Assembly (NCBI GenBank): GCA_964036665.1
Contig: OZ038533.1
Coordinates: 6,904,413-6,968,412 of the forward strand
Direction: 5' to 3'
Source of the DNA: Gordius sp. MW1
Taxonomy: Eukaryota > Nematomorpha > Gordioida > Gordea > Gordiidae
DNA: 64,000 nucleotides
Under the pieces are notes generated by a model that saw nothing but the letters and a program-made list of their open reading frames with translations, had not been told where the DNA came from and did not search any database. A program made the position numbers and the translations under genes. Positions within the stretch are counted from its first letter, which is position 1. Each line of letters opens with the position of its first letter. Below are positions 11,330-24,179 of the stretch, piece by piece.

Positions 11330-13049
11330 CCCTATAATTATGTTAGATTTGGCACCTTTCTTGATGCAATAACTCAGCATAACAAAGAAAAATTCATCGA
11401 AAGCGTTCTAATCGACCGCCTCAAGCCCCAAATCAATGACCAACCTGGACAATTCAGAAATTACAAGACATACACTTACACCTACCTCTATAATTACCTG
11501 TTACCATTATACAAACCCTATTGCCTATTTTCTTTCCTCTATTGTTTCTTAACCACCTTGTTTACTATTTATGCCTTATTTTGTAATTACCATTGTTAAT
11601 ACTATTCTTATAATTGCTATTGCTTCATTTTTATAATCCCCTTTTGTATTTTACCTTATCCTTTATCTTAAAGTTGTTTACCCCACTATTTCAATAATTG
11701 TTAACTCTCTTGTTCCAAGTGCTCGCTATTCACCCTCCTGTTTCAACTTGTTTTTATTACCTTTTGTTTATAAATTAAATCTTGTTGATACCTTATATAT
11801 ACCTTCATTTGTAATTTACCTCCTCTTCTTAATTTTACCTCGTCATTCGTTCATTTATAATTTACCTCCTTATTTGTAATTCACCTCACTTGTAATTTTA
11901 TTTATTTATTTTTTTAATTATTGACAATGATTGCTGGACAATCGAAATATCTAAACCCATTTCCACCCTCTCATTTTATCAATCCAAAATTACCATTGGA
12001 AACAAATTCTATAAATTTTAAAAGATTGGTATTACATAATTATATTAAGCTATTATTTTTCAATTTTATTATCACAAAAGTAAGAAATTCTGAATTATTG
12101 AAAGTCATTTGTTTAAACCCATCTTCTCCCGACCCTATTTTTTATATTTTTTTGAATCCAAACCGATTTCTTTAAAGAATGATTAATATGAAATGATAAA
12201 TCTTAAAGGCATTTCTTTAAAAATAGCATATAAAATTTTCTTACTCCGCATATATTCTAATTTGATATTAATCTTAGCTCTGTCTGAATGAATATCTCAA
12301 TGATAGAGCAAGTTAGGCTTATGTTAATATGGACTAGTAAAACTAATAGTTAAATTTTTAAACAACCAACAAGTTTTTTAAATCTCATTTCGCCAAAGTT
12401 TAAGGATATTGCAATATAAGTCATTACCTTAAACCCGACCCGATCCAAGAGCATTTTAACATTGACTTAAGCCCGACCCAAGGGCTTATGACCTGAATCC
12501 GACAGGACCGGTTTTGATTCGCACTATTGGGTCGAGCCACTCTTGAAGGCCTGCTTTATAGTCCTCTCACCTTAACGCCTCTGAGTAAGAGCTAATAGAA
12601 ATGTAAAATTCCTTTAGCTCTCTCAAGATATGAAATAATATACCATCGGTGCCGTCTTAGAGTTCTCTTGAATGAAAATTATCATTCTAATAATTATTTC
12701 ATTTTTGCTATTTATCGGCCTCAATCAGAGAATAATAATATATTTATGCTATTATAAAAATTATTAATACATAGGTTTTATTATTAAACAATGACTTAAA
12801 CTTAACTTTAAGATAAAAAGTTTGTTAGTTTTTTTTCGTTTCACTAGGTTCCTTCATTTATAAATAAAGGCTACAAAATGATCTACTGATAAAAATATAA
12901 TATCCAATTTTAAGTTTTAATAACTTTATGTATTTTGGTAAATTTCAATACAATTTAGCAAAATTAGTCAATATATTAAATACCATATAAAAATATGTGA
13001 ATTTTTGGCAAATACAATATTTTTTGTAATTAAATAATAATCGTAAAAA
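11330..13049. other. Intergenic stretch between copy A's upstream region and the 3' end of copy B
   Basis: No gene seen. Bases 11334-11370 (aattatgttagatttggcacc) match the upstream flank of copy B near 23325, marking the tail of the duplicated unit. From about 11480 to 11920 the plus strand is pyrimidine-rich and degenerate (repeats of ttacct, ttgtaattt), with no coding potential. Bases 12425-12545 hold CCCGACCCGA-type sequence, a remnant of the repeat family found intact at 48232-49128. The rest is AT-rich without recognisable structure. Confidence 0.6.
12425..12545. repeat. CCCGACCC-type hAT fragment
   Basis: A short GC-rich island in AT-rich DNA (acccgacccgatccaag ... aagcccgacccaagggc ... 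gggtcgagcc). It shares the repeated CCCGACCC words with the hAT remnant at 48232-49128 and with scattered fragments near 24190, 45820 and 51650. Boundaries are uncertain. Confidence 0.5.
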
Positions 13050-16000
13050 TCATTGAAGAGAGCTTGATCCTCTTTGATCGGTAGAAGACATGGCTATTGA
13101 TTCCTTAGTTGAATCTGCTTGATCATCCATTCCATGGCCTAAAGAGCTATTATGCTCTGTTTCATCCTAAATAATTTATTATTTATTTAAGTTTTGTTAT
13201 TTAGGCATCCCTTAAATATAGAAGAAACTTAAATCACGTTTATAAAATTAATTAATGCAGTAAAAAATCTAATAAAAACATTAATAACAATCGACAGAAT
13301 TACAAGTGCCTCAACATCTGTACACTTTTAAAGTTTATAACCTTATTTAATTACGAAACTTATACTTTTTTGTTTATAAAATAGATCTAGCGGTCAATTA
13401 AATATAATTAAAGCTATTTTTATTTTTTATAAATGATCCATTAACTTAAAGTCTTTTAAATAAATAATTATGGATGGTCTTGGGTAATTCAAATTTGTGA
13501 GAGGGAAGAAGTTTTAAAAAAATTTATCGAAATTTGAAATACTTTTAATAAATTGAACTATTATTTATGTAGGCTCGAATTGAGGCTGGAATTTGTTCTT
13601 CAATTCATTTATGTCGGCCCAAATTAAAAAAATTCTTAAAAGATCGCTACAAAAATTTTAACCTGCCATGGTATTTATTGTTAGATTGAACATACTTATG
13701 TTTAGCAACTTGAAATACTTTATCTCAGGGGGAGGGGTTAATTTACGAGAAGGGCTGCAGGTGATCCTGGACGAAACGACGTTAGGTTGAAACGTTTGGA
13801 CAAGTAGCAATAAAACTTTCTGATCGGAGGAGAAAGGAGTTGGGGATCCAGCTGGTCAGGATCTTGGAAACCTGATAATAAAATATGGAAAGTTTATTAA
13901 ACATTATGTGTTAACGATAATTTTTACAGTAAAAATAAAAAACATGTTCTATGTAAGTTTATTTTATCATATGTATCTATCTACATGAGCGTAGCCAGGG
14001 GGGCACCGCCTAAATGAAAAAAAAATTTGATGCAAAAACGCTTAAAAAGTAAAAAAAATATGTTTTGCTCTCCCCCCCCCCCCCTAATTGAACTTTTAAA
14101 CGTTTCGCCCCCCCCCAATCCAAAACCTGGCTACGCCCATGTGTATCTATGAAATGTTGATACCTGTAAAATAACTGACCGATATCCCGACTATCATAAC
14201 GATGGCCATTGATACAAAGCTCAAGTTGAGGTATGACAGCCAATAAAGTATAAAGATTTGTTTGACCGGCCTGTGATGTAATTAATGCGCAATAATTTTT
14301 ATAACTGGATATAAATGTTTCAGTACTGAAGATAATAAATCATTAAACCATCAATTTTTATTTTATAAGGGTGATTTTCAATGAAACATATTTAAAACCC
14401 TTTAAGTAATAGACATAAAAGTCATTAGGTAGCGTTTGAATTTTAAGTAATTACTTACTATTACACGAATCTAGCCTGATTTATTATAAGACATAAGGAC
14501 AGCAGGTTTTTTAACATCTTCCAACATAATCTTTATTAATATTTGAATTGTAATCAATAATTAAAAGTTACATATTAAAACTCGGGCCTTCGGCCCTCGT
14601 GGGAAGGGGGAGAAGGGAAGGGAAGAGGGGAAGGGAAGGGGGGATGACTCATCTGTACTTCGTATAAATGTATCATATTTGCTATGCAATTTATGGAGAA
14701 AGGTGGGAAGGGGCGAGAATGCCTATAGGAGGGTATTAAATGCCTAATGATTAATTAATTATTTATACAAATTTTCCATTATAGGCAAAATGATATAGGC
14801 AAAATGTAATATAAGCAAGGGTTAGGGTTAGATTTAGTGTTTGCATCTAGTTGCGTATTACATTAGTTTTTATTGATTATGGGTCTAACAAACATTATAT
14901 TATAAAACAACACAATGTTAAGAATTTGCAGAATTGTTGGGAGAAATGTTTTGTTGAATTTGAACAATTTTTAATTAAAAAAATCAAAAATTTGGCCAAT
15001 GGTCACTTTTTCTCTATTGGTCAGTACCAACAGATACTCTATAAGTCAATGATAGCCAAAAAAATGGAAAAAAAAATTTTGATGCTCACTTTGGCCAATG
15101 GTCATTTTTTCCATTGGTCAGCAGCCAGGACACGGTAAAAGTGGATATAAATTCATAAGAGTAAAAAAAAACGAAAAAAAAATTTTCAAATCACATTTTG
15201 GCCAATGGTCATTTTTTTCCATTGGTCAGCAGCCAGGACACGGTAAAAGTGGATATAAATTCATAATAGTCAAAAAAAACGAAAAAAAAGTTTTCGAATC
15301 ACATTTTGGCCAATGGTCATTTTATTCCATTGGTCAGCAGCAAGGGAAACGGCCAAAAAGTGATAATAGCAATGGTAGGAACAGGAACAATCATAATAGT
15401 CAAAAAAAACGAAAAAAATATTTTCGATTCACATTTTGGCCAATGGTCATTTTTTCCATCGGTCAGGAGCCAGCGGACGGCCAAAAAGTCATAATAGCAA
15501 TGGTAGTAACAGGAACAATCATAATAGTCAAAAAAAACGAAAAAATAAACTCGGATTCACATTTTGGCCAATGGTCATTTTTTTCAGTGGTCAGCAGCCA
15601 ACGGACGGCCAAAAAGTCTTATTATCAATGATAGTAACAAGAACAATCATAAGAGTCAAAAAAACCCGGGATTCTAACCCAAAAACTAGTTAAATTGCAT
15701 AGCAATTAAAAGTAAACAACTTTTATTTATGTTTATTATATAACATTGGTCAGCAGCCAGCGGACGGCCAAAAAGTCATAATAGCAATGGTAGAAACAGG
15801 AACAATCATAATAGTCAAAAAAAACGAAAAAAATAATTTCGATTCACATTTTGGCCAATGGTCATTTTTTTCATTGGTCAGCAGCCAGCGGACGGCCAAA
15901 AATTCTTATTATCAATGATAGCAACAAGAACAATCATAAGAGTCAAAAAAAACACCGGGATTCTAACCCCAAAACTAGTTAAATTCCATAGCAATTAAAA

Positions 16001-19000
16001 AGTAAACAACTTTTATTTATGTTTATTATATAACTAGTTAAATTGCATAGCATTAAAAGTAAACAACTTTTATCTATGTTTTAATTGCTATGCAATTTAT
16101 GGGCTCGTTTTTTGGTGTCCGTCCGTTGTCCGTCCGTCCGTCCGTTGTCCGTTACCCTCCCTATCTATTTGCATTGGGTATATTAGGTTATCGCTTTTTT
16201 AAATTAATGCATGAGAAAGAGGTGCCCCACCCCTCATCTCTATCTCCCTCGCTGTGTTATTTTTTAAATTAATGCATAAGAGGTCCCCCACCCCTCATCT
16301 CTATCTCCCTCGGTGTGTTATATATAAGATTTGTTAAATTATCTATTATATAATAAATATAAATAAAAGTTGTTTACTTTTAATGCTATGCAATTTAACT
16401 AGTTATATAATAAACATAAATAAAAGTTGTTTACTTTTTAATTGCTATGCAATTTAATTAGTTTTGGGGTTAGAATCTCGGAGTTTTTTTGACTCTTATG
16501 ATTGTTTGTTACTATCATTGATAATAAGAATTTTTGGCCGTCCGCTGGCTGCTGACCAATGAAAAAAATGACCATTGGCCAAAATGTGAATCGAAATTAT
16601 TTTTTTTGTGTTTTTTGACTATTATGATTGTTCCTGTTTCTACCATTGCTATTATGACTTTTTGGCCGTCCGCTGGCTGCTGACCAATGTTATATAATAA
16701 ACATAAATAAAAGTTGTTTACTTTTAATTGCTATGCAATTTAACTAGTTTTTGGGTTTTTTTTTGACTCTTATGATTGTTCTTGTTACTATCATTGATAA
16801 TAAGACTTTTTGGCCGTCCGTTGGCTGCTGACCAATGAAAAAAATGACCATTGGCCAAAATGTGAATCCGAGTTTATTTTTTCGTTTTTTTGACTATTAT
16901 GATTGTTCCTGTTACTACGATTGCTATTATGACTTTTTGGCCGTCCGCTGGCTCCTGACCGATGGAAAATGACCATTGGCCAAAATGTGAATCGAAATTA
17001 TGTTTTTCGTTTTTTTCTGACTATTATGATTGTTCCTGTTCCTACCATTGCTATTATGACTTTTTGGCCGTCCGCTGGCTGCTGACCAATTGAATAAAAT
17101 GACCATTGGCCAAAATGTGATTCGAAAACTTTTTTTTCGTTTTTTTTTGACTATTATGAATTTATATCCACTTTTACCGTGTCCTGGCTGCTGACCAATG
17201 GAAAAAAATGACCATTGACCAAAATTTGATTCGAAATTTTTTTTTCTTCGTTTTTTTACTCTTATGAATTTATATCCACTTTTACCGTTTGCTGGCTGCT
17301 GACCAATGGAAAAAAATGACCATTGGCCAAAGTGAGCATCAAAATTTTTTTCCCCGTTATTTTGGCTATCATTGACTTATAGATCTGTTGGTACTGACCA
17401 ATAGAGATAAAGTGACCATTGGCCAAATTTTTGATTTTTTTAATTAAAAATTGTTCAAATTCAACAAAAAATTTCTCCCAACAATTCTGCCAATTCTTAA
17501 CATTGTGTTGTTTTATAATATAATGTTTGTTAGACCCATAATCACAAAAGGCCATAAAAACTAATGTAATACGCAACTAGATGCAAACACTAAATCTAAC
17601 CCTAACCCTTGCCTATATTACATTTTGCCTATATTACATTTTGCCAATAATGGAAATTTTGTATAAATAATTAATTAACATTAGGCATTTAATACCCCCC
17701 TATAGGCATTCTCGCCCCTTCCCACCTTTCTTGCCCATAAATTGCATAGCAAATATGATACATTTATACGAAGTACAGATGAGTCGTCCCCCCTTCCCTT
17801 CCCCTCTTCCCTTCCCTTCTCCCCCTTCCCACGAGGGCCGAAGGCCCGAGTTTTTATTATATAATAGATAATTTAACAAATCTTATATATAACCACCGAG
17901 GGAGATAGAGATGAGGGGTGGGGCACCGCTTATGCATTAATTTAAAAAATAACACAGCGAGGGAGATAGAGATGAGGGGTGGGGCACCCCTTTCTCATGC
18001 ATTAATTTAAAAAATCGATAACCTAATATACCCAATGCAAATAGATAGGTAGGGTAACGGACAACGGACGGACAACGGACGGACAACCAAAAAACGAGCC
18101 CATAAATTGCATAGCAATTAAAAACGTATTAAAGTGTCCTACTTTTCAGGCATGGTTTGATTCATTGCCATAATTGTGGTAAGGGGGTTAAAAGTTGGGT
18201 CCGGACACTCTTCGACACTAAAGGGACGTTTGGGATAGGGGGGACTTGAGATAGATGTACCGATCCCGATCCAAAACGAAATTAGCATGCCTGTGATCCA
18301 GCCACTTAAGCTTCCCTATTAAAGATAAATAAGCTTTTCAATTTTATTAAAGCAATGAATATTTTTAGAAATTACGTTAAGTTAATTCTTTAGCACCTAA
18401 TGGGTCATAATCTAACCCAGCGTGTTTTATGCCATTAATACTAAAATTTGCTAAGTAGCAAATGAGTATATTACTAAGCCCTATTAATAACAACATATTA
18501 TTTTTTGTTTAAATTATAAAGATCTAACCTCCAACGTACAAGTGATGTTACAACAATTTACGAATAGATAAATAAATTGTATTTATTTGACATGAAATTA
18601 AATCGTTAGCTTATCTAATTTAAAACATGATAAAATTCGGTTTTTATGAAGAAATATACCCGCCTATGTGAAATTGTTCCAGTTCTGGCTTACATTTTGG
18701 TGTATACTTAGTTAAATATTGAATTTATAAGCGTACTTTTGTATTAGCCCAGGGGACAAACATCCCTAACGTGAACAAACCCAATAGCGGTCCTCCTACC
18801 ATGCCAAAAATACTCAAGGCTGCCTATTAACGGTTATAATAGAGATGTATAAAACAGCAGCAGTCAATTTTTAATTTTTAAATATTTTAAAAATATGTAT
18901 TTAATACATCCTGGACCAACCTAGCTGCCCAATTAAAAGGTCGGGCTTAGCCAAAACACTGTTAGAGCCGTTGTTTCTCGTTATAAAAATAAGATTAGAA

Positions 19001-22000
19001 AAGAATGATTGTTTTTTAACATTTATGATACTTTCTATTTAAAAATTTAGAGAAATTAACTACGCAATAGATAGTTGGTACCACCTTGGCTAAACCCATG
19101 TGCACAGCCATTTCATTGGCCTAGCTAGATTGAATTTAGAGGAGGACAATAATAATTTAAAGAGAGGTAAAATGAAATTTTTTTAATTTAATTATATTAA
19201 ATTTTAGAGATTTTTTGGATTTCAGGGGGGAGGGGGAGCCGCGCCTCCCTTCCACCCCCTGGCTACGCCCAGCATATTTTGTTTAAACCGCTAAATGGCA
19301 TGTTGTTGGGCTTATTAATCCTTAAATTATATTAATAAAAAAATGTAGCGTTAGTCAATAATTTAAGCTTAATTCTTGCATATTTGGCTAAAACTTTAGG
19401 AATAATGATCAACGATGTTACAAAAATTTATAGCACGACACAATTTCAGAAAGGATTTTATTGCATTGTAATGCGCTTAGCCAACCTCAAAAGGCACAAA
19501 TAGCCGACAGATTAATTTATAAAGAGGATGCTCTACTTGCAGGATGTTTCCTAAGAGGGAGGAAAAAAATGCAAAAGCAATCAATATGATGCCAAATGCC
19601 GTGGCTAGTATCTTTGACACTATGGATCCTATACGCTCCGGAATTTTGGGATAAAAATAAATTTTAACGATGTCTTCCAGCACCACAGCAGCTAAAGAGT
19701 TCAGACCAGATGATAGTGTACTAATAGGTGAAGTAATATATTAAAGAAATTGTGATTTTATTAATAAAAATATAAATTATCATAGTATTTATGAAAAAGA
19801 AAGAAAAATTTGCTTTCCTTGAATCTGATTAAAAGCAGATAAATTGAAATATTAATTATAAAATAATGTGCTTGGTTGATAATATCTTTATTAATATTCC
19901 TAGAATGGCAATGTATTAATAAAGTATTTTCAATAATCTAAAATCAGTTTGAAGAAATTATGAAATAAAAGCATTTGCTGATATAATATTAGGACTACCT
20001 TAAAGATCCACTAAAAAGGCTTGAAATAAATAGTCCTGGTATTCCGGGGTAATTCATAATGTTCATGACAACGTAAGGAAGCAACTAAAAGCGCAATCAA
20101 TTTTCATCAATATCAAATTATAAGAGTAATAATAAATAACCTGATCAGATGATTTAATATAGCCTTTCGTTAAAGGATCGCATTTCCAATATATGGCATA
20201 AATAACAAGCCCACAAAACGAGCATACTGTCATCAAAGCGCACAATCCGGGGAGATTTATGTACATGGCCCTAATCATGCGAACAATTATAATTTACACA
20301 ATTTGATTCCATCCAAAATTATAGGATGTTTTTTGAATATAAAATAATGTGATTAAAGGACAAATAAATGTTTAATCAAATTACCCTTTATTGTTAATTT
20401 ACACAAGTTGGTTAAAAAAATTTAAATCATTTTAAAAGTAAACTTAAAAACGCATTTTGTTTCAATAATTAGGATTTAATATTACTTTTTCGAGGTTTTT
20501 AACGTTGGACAACTCAGACAGCGCTGTACTTGGGCTTGATTGACCCCAAATATAGCCAGCCAGGTGAAAAACCCTCCAAAGATAATACTCCACACAGTAT
20601 GTCGTTCAAAAGGACTAGGATTGAAGCTTTATTTTGTAAGAATACCAAGCATATACTATTATATATATTTAAATAATATTATTCAATGCATCCCTATTAT
20701 TTTATTCCTACAAATTTATCTTAAATAACATTTAAATATTTTTTCTTAATCTTAATTTTTTATTAAATATTTATAAAACATGAGAAAATTAAATCGGGAT
20801 TGTGTTTTGCTTAGTATATCCATAAAACTTCCGCTTTAGTATTAAAGATTGAGCTGTCATCGTTGAGAATGAAAAGGTTAGTAAATTGCTATTGTTCTAG
20901 ATGCACGATTCATCATTGATTATAGTATTTTAAATTGTTTTTTTCTGATTAACTTTATTAAACAAATTAGTTTCGACAAGTTAAGGAATGTTTACTGTTG
21001 TCACTTAATTGTTTACTGAAAATTTCACCTAAACATTTCCATGCGTTTTCCTTTAATAGCTCTTTCAAACACGACCCCTAATCCTCCAACTTCAACGGCA
21101 CCTCTCCAAATGATAGCGATGATACCGGCGAACATGAAAATACACTGGATAGCGTCGGTCCAAATAACGGCCTTCATGCCACCCTACAAATGTCCAACAA
21201 GCATTTTGCAAATATTGTATGGAAAGTTGGTCTTGGTATGAAACTGAATATATACCATATTGACTCTTACCACTGTGGTGTAAAAAGTGCAAACGAGACC
21301 TATCGACAAAATTGAGAGCGGGATCGAAAAGCCTGTCACTAAATAAACACATGTTCAAATTAAAAATTGACTTTTAGATAAGTTTTAGACTAAGGGCTTG
21401 TCTTAATATCGGATTTATATTCAAATCGCGTGAATTTATTTTTGTTTAAATATCCTATTCAATTTCATGCGTCTTAATATTTTGTTTTTTGATAGTCATT
21501 ACCAAAATCTTTTACAAATGGCGCTAATCTAATATAACATTTGCATTTATAGTAGTAGTGAAAGAGATTATTAAATTGAAGTTACACTTTTTATATAGTG
21601 CTTTTAAAATACTATATATTTTTTTTTTTTAAATTTAAATGATTGATAATTAATCATTTAATAAAAAATGCTTAACGATTTTATTTTTGTTACACTATTT
21701 TGATATAAAAGAACTATACCATATGTCTGCAAACTCCAAGGTAACCTGACCCAACCTAAAGAATGGGCTTGGGATTCCTTCCAAACTAAGGTTTCGGGCT
21801 AGAGTTAAAATATAGCCCAAAATTTTAGGTTGAGGTTTTGAAAAAACCTTAGGTGTTTGAAAAACCTAAGCCATATCTAAAAAGGTTTAGGTTCAGGTCT
21901 TTAAAATTCTTGATTAAAAAAATCAGCCCAACCTAAGTTTTTTCCCACCACTAGTTATAACCCGTACCACGATTTTTGCTGCGCAGCAAAATGCGATATT

Positions 22001-23111
22001 AAGACAAGCTCTAATAAATTTAAAATGTGTCTCTTAATTACTAAAATCGCTATTCAAGCCTTTAATATTTTACAATTGTACAGAAAAGGATTCTAATACC
22101 GCATTTATCTAAATTATTTTATCTTATAAATCCACTAGTTTAGCAAATTGGTAGCCATTTTGTCATTAATGTAATTACCCGCATTTAAGGCTAAGGCAGG
22201 GGCATAGAGTACGATGGCTAGGTAGAAAACCTTAATATTCAATTTAAAATTTTTAATTTTAACTGATTATATATTAAGTAAATAATCATGTATTATAAAA
22301 GGTTGAAATATGATCATGCAATAATTTTTAGTTATAATCAAAAATCTATTTATATCAAAATATGCTTCTATAAAGGTCATTTGATGACTAGCTTATGCCA
22401 AACTATTTTTTCTCATCCGATCTAACCTTGAAAATCTTAGCTAATTCAAACAGTTTCAAACTCATTTAAGTTTTATTCTTTAATTAATTTGAAATACCAA
22501 GTTTCTTTATTCGTTATATTAAAAAGAGACAAATAAGTATTTTCAAGGTTAAACATAATGTTCTGATATTATTCATGTAACTAAAAAAGACCTACCATTT
22601 GAATGATAAAAGTTACACATCCCGCCACTCTCACCAATCTATGAAACCGCCTTTCTAAATACTATTAAATGTTCAAAAAGGTTATATAGACCATTAAACA
22701 TAATATAAAAAATTGAAAATTTCCTGTATAAACATTAACTCGAGTGTTTTGGGGGCACAGTTTATTTACCTCGTAAGAAGACGTTACTTGCAAGTGGTAA
22801 AATACCGGGAGGTAAAAGTGGTTGGCGGCGAATATGACCAAAATGAAGGCAAAATTAATGAGAATGTAATCCCAACCAAAGTTGTAAATTTCTGCTGAAA
22901 GCCCTAACAGAGTAATAGCGGACATGAAACTTGCTAATAGAGAAGCGGCCACAGGCCAGGGATTCATTTTTCGATCGGCCAGAAATATTTCGGCCATAGT
23001 GTTTTGCTGGCCACCCGTGAACGCATAGTATACCCCGATCCCGGCCGAGAGTAGCAAGGTAAATACGAAAACCAAATAATCGACGGTTGAAAATGTTTTG
23101 AGATCCGCCAT
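13050..23111 (-). CDS. SLC5-family sodium-coupled monocarboxylate transporter, copy B (complete, 14 exons)
   Basis: Tandem paralogue of copy A. Exons on the minus strand: 22770-23111, 22596-22661, 22179-22230, 21271-21338, 21029-21183, 20486-20626, 20141-20270, 19999-20084, 19537-19720, 18737-18823, 18143-18315, 14164-14270, 13747-13871, 13050-13166. Joined length is 1833 bp (610 residues plus stop), the usual size of SMCT/SLC5A8 proteins. All phases agree. Exon 11 gives [19 protein letters not shown], followed by a loop with two Asn-X-Thr/Ser-type sites. Exon 12 gives a late helix ([16 protein letters not shown]). Exon 13 gives [17 protein letters not shown]. Exon 14 is a hydrophilic acidic/serine-rich cytoplasmic tail ending SSSLQ. 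Expected role: Na+-driven monocarboxylate uptake at the plasma membrane. Introns carry three MITEs and a 3.5 kb foldback element, yet the frame is intact, so it is probably functional. Confidence 0.94.
13981..14141. mobile_element. hAT-like MITE (CATGGGCGTAGCC family) in transporter B intron 12
   Basis: Ends are catgagcgtagccaggggg and, inverted, catgggcgtagccagg. A C-homopolymer lies inside. The flanks repeat TGTATCTAT (13972-13980 and 14142-14150), a target duplication. About 160 bp with no coding capacity. It sits 22 bp from exon 12 and 109 bp from exon 13. Confidence 0.82.
14815..14832 (+). repeat. Short telomere-like GGGTTAGGGTTAG tract, left arm
   Basis: Reads gcaagggttagggttagat. Its mirror (ctaaccctaaccctt) lies at about 17594-17611 in the right arm. 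Two TTAGGG-like units only, so a chance word copied with the element is possible. Confidence 0.6.
15000..15960. repeat. Tandem hairpin units of the foldback element, left arm
   Basis: At least six imperfect tandem units, each starting near TTTGGCCAATGGTCATTTTT and continuing CCATTGGTCAGCAGCCAG, CGGACGGCCAAAAAGTC and AATCATAATAGTCAAAAAAA. The first halves of each unit pair with each other (CCAATGG / CCATTGG). The mirror set is at about 16490-17430. Confidence 0.85.
16490..17430. repeat. Tandem hairpin units of the foldback element, right arm
   Basis: Inverted counterpart of the left-arm units, reading GCTGCTGACCAATG, AAAAAATGACCATTGGCC repeatedly. Sequence differs from the left arm at scattered positions (T-run lengths, single bases), so the arms have begun to diverge or differ by slippage. 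Confidence 0.85.
19114..19271. mobile_element. MITE insertion in transporter B intron 9, absent from copy A
   Basis: Copy A reads agccattt|gcatattttg near 595. Copy B carries about 158 extra bases between these words. The insert ends in ctggctacgccc and has a G-rich run (ggggggaggggg), features of the CATGGGCGTAGCC family; the left end is diverged (cattggcctagctag). No clear target duplication. Confidence 0.65.
21394..22011. mobile_element. PIF/Harbinger-like MITE in transporter B intron 3
   Basis: Terminal inverted repeats GGGCTTGTCTTAATATCGG (left) and GAGCTTGTCTTAATATCGC (right, complement). Flanked by TAA on both sides (21391-21393, 22012-22014), the 3-bp target typical of Harbinger elements. 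618 bp, non-coding. Copy A lacks it at the corresponding place (intron 3, between exons 2886-2937 and 2559-2626). It contains internal CCCAACCTAAG-type repeats. Confidence 0.8.
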
Positions 23112-24179
23112 AATCGACTATCTATTTTTTAAATAGTAAGAATGGAAAAATAATAAAATTGTGATAGTTGCTCTTAAATAAAAAATAAGCCTCTGCGTTT
23201 TTGGCACTGGACAATGACTTAATATACTAAAGATTCAGAGGCAGAGTTTGTTATAAAAAGCCAGTGGTTCGATTTGAATCCCGCTACAAAGACATATGCT
23301 AAGCTCGTTTAATCTTAGTCCTTACAATTATGTTAGATTTGGCACCTTTTTGTGATACAATTACCGAACCAGGATTTTAAGAATATTACGAAATTTTAAC
23401 TAATTTCATTTAGGGGAAAGCATTTGTAACTCTTTTGTAAATTTAAGGCAGGTATTTAGATTTAAGCTTCATCGTGGGATCAGGAAACTTGCATATACAA
23501 TGTTTTTTAGAAAAGCTTGTCTTTTACTTAAGTATTGATTTTATATTAATCAATATGGGAAAATAAAAAAAGCCAAATTCTAACTAATTAAACGTTATCA
23601 GTAAAAAAACCAGTCCAATTTTTTTATATAATTTTAGTTAAATAAAATAGATTTCTTGTGTACGAGTTTTTGCCTAAACAAGTAAAGCACAACTACTATC
23701 AATTACTATTGTTGCGAATATCTGTCTATTAATAAATTAGGAGGGGGAGGGGAAAGATCAAAACAATTCCAATATTTGTAAAGTGGGAAATCGCTATAAA
23801 ATTCTTCATAATCAATATTAATCCTCTATTAAAAGGCGCAATATATTTAAACTGTAAGTGTTTAAAAATTTGTTAAATTTCTTAGCCTAAATGATTAATT
23901 TTGAATGGAATATTTCAACTATCTGGGAGAGGAGGTTATATTGGTCCTCCTTTTGAAAAATGGATTGTGAGGAAATTTTATTAAAAAAACCATATAGAAA
24001 TAATGTAAATTGCCTGTTTTATATAAGTAAATTCTAAGAAAATAAAAAATGCTTAAAAGATAATACCATATTTAAGCCACAATGAACGCTTGAATTCTAA
24101 TTTTTTAGTGTTCGTATTATAAACAAGGCAATCATTATAGGATTTGATAAAGGCTTTTAAAACTTTTAAGCCAAAGGCC

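Larger units (their letters stand above)
14578..18118. mobile_element. 3.5 kb foldback element inside transporter B intron 11
   Basis: Two long arms are inverted copies of each other: about 14578-16080 and about 16350-17855 (actcgggccttcggccctcg on the left, its complement on the right). Between them lies a 270 bp spacer (16085-16350) with CCGTCCGT repeats. An inverted copy of that spacer closes the right end (17854-18118). Each arm holds several units of about 110-140 bp. Every unit contains its own small hairpin, GGCCAATGGTCA then a T-run then CCATTGGTCAGCAG, followed by CGGCCAAAAAGT. Short GGGTTAGGG tracts occur at mirrored positions. The right outer end and the spacer share ATTGCTATGCAATTTATGG, also found at 26590. 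Short ORFs here are readings of the repeats, not genes. Foldback-type DNA elements look like this; no transposase is visible. Confidence 0.88.

Noticed and set aside
11921-12175. 84-residue plus-strand ORF
   Set aside because: Low-complexity AT-rich translation without a plausible start context or homology features.
15098-15693. Overlapping ORFs of 62-177 residues in the foldback arm
   Set aside because: They are translations of tandem hairpin units, overlap in several frames and have mirror versions in the other arm; no conserved protein features.
23240-23300. tRNA-like word ggttcgatttgaatccc
   Set aside because: Resembles a B box/T-arm but I find no matching A box, acceptor stem or anticodon arm around it.
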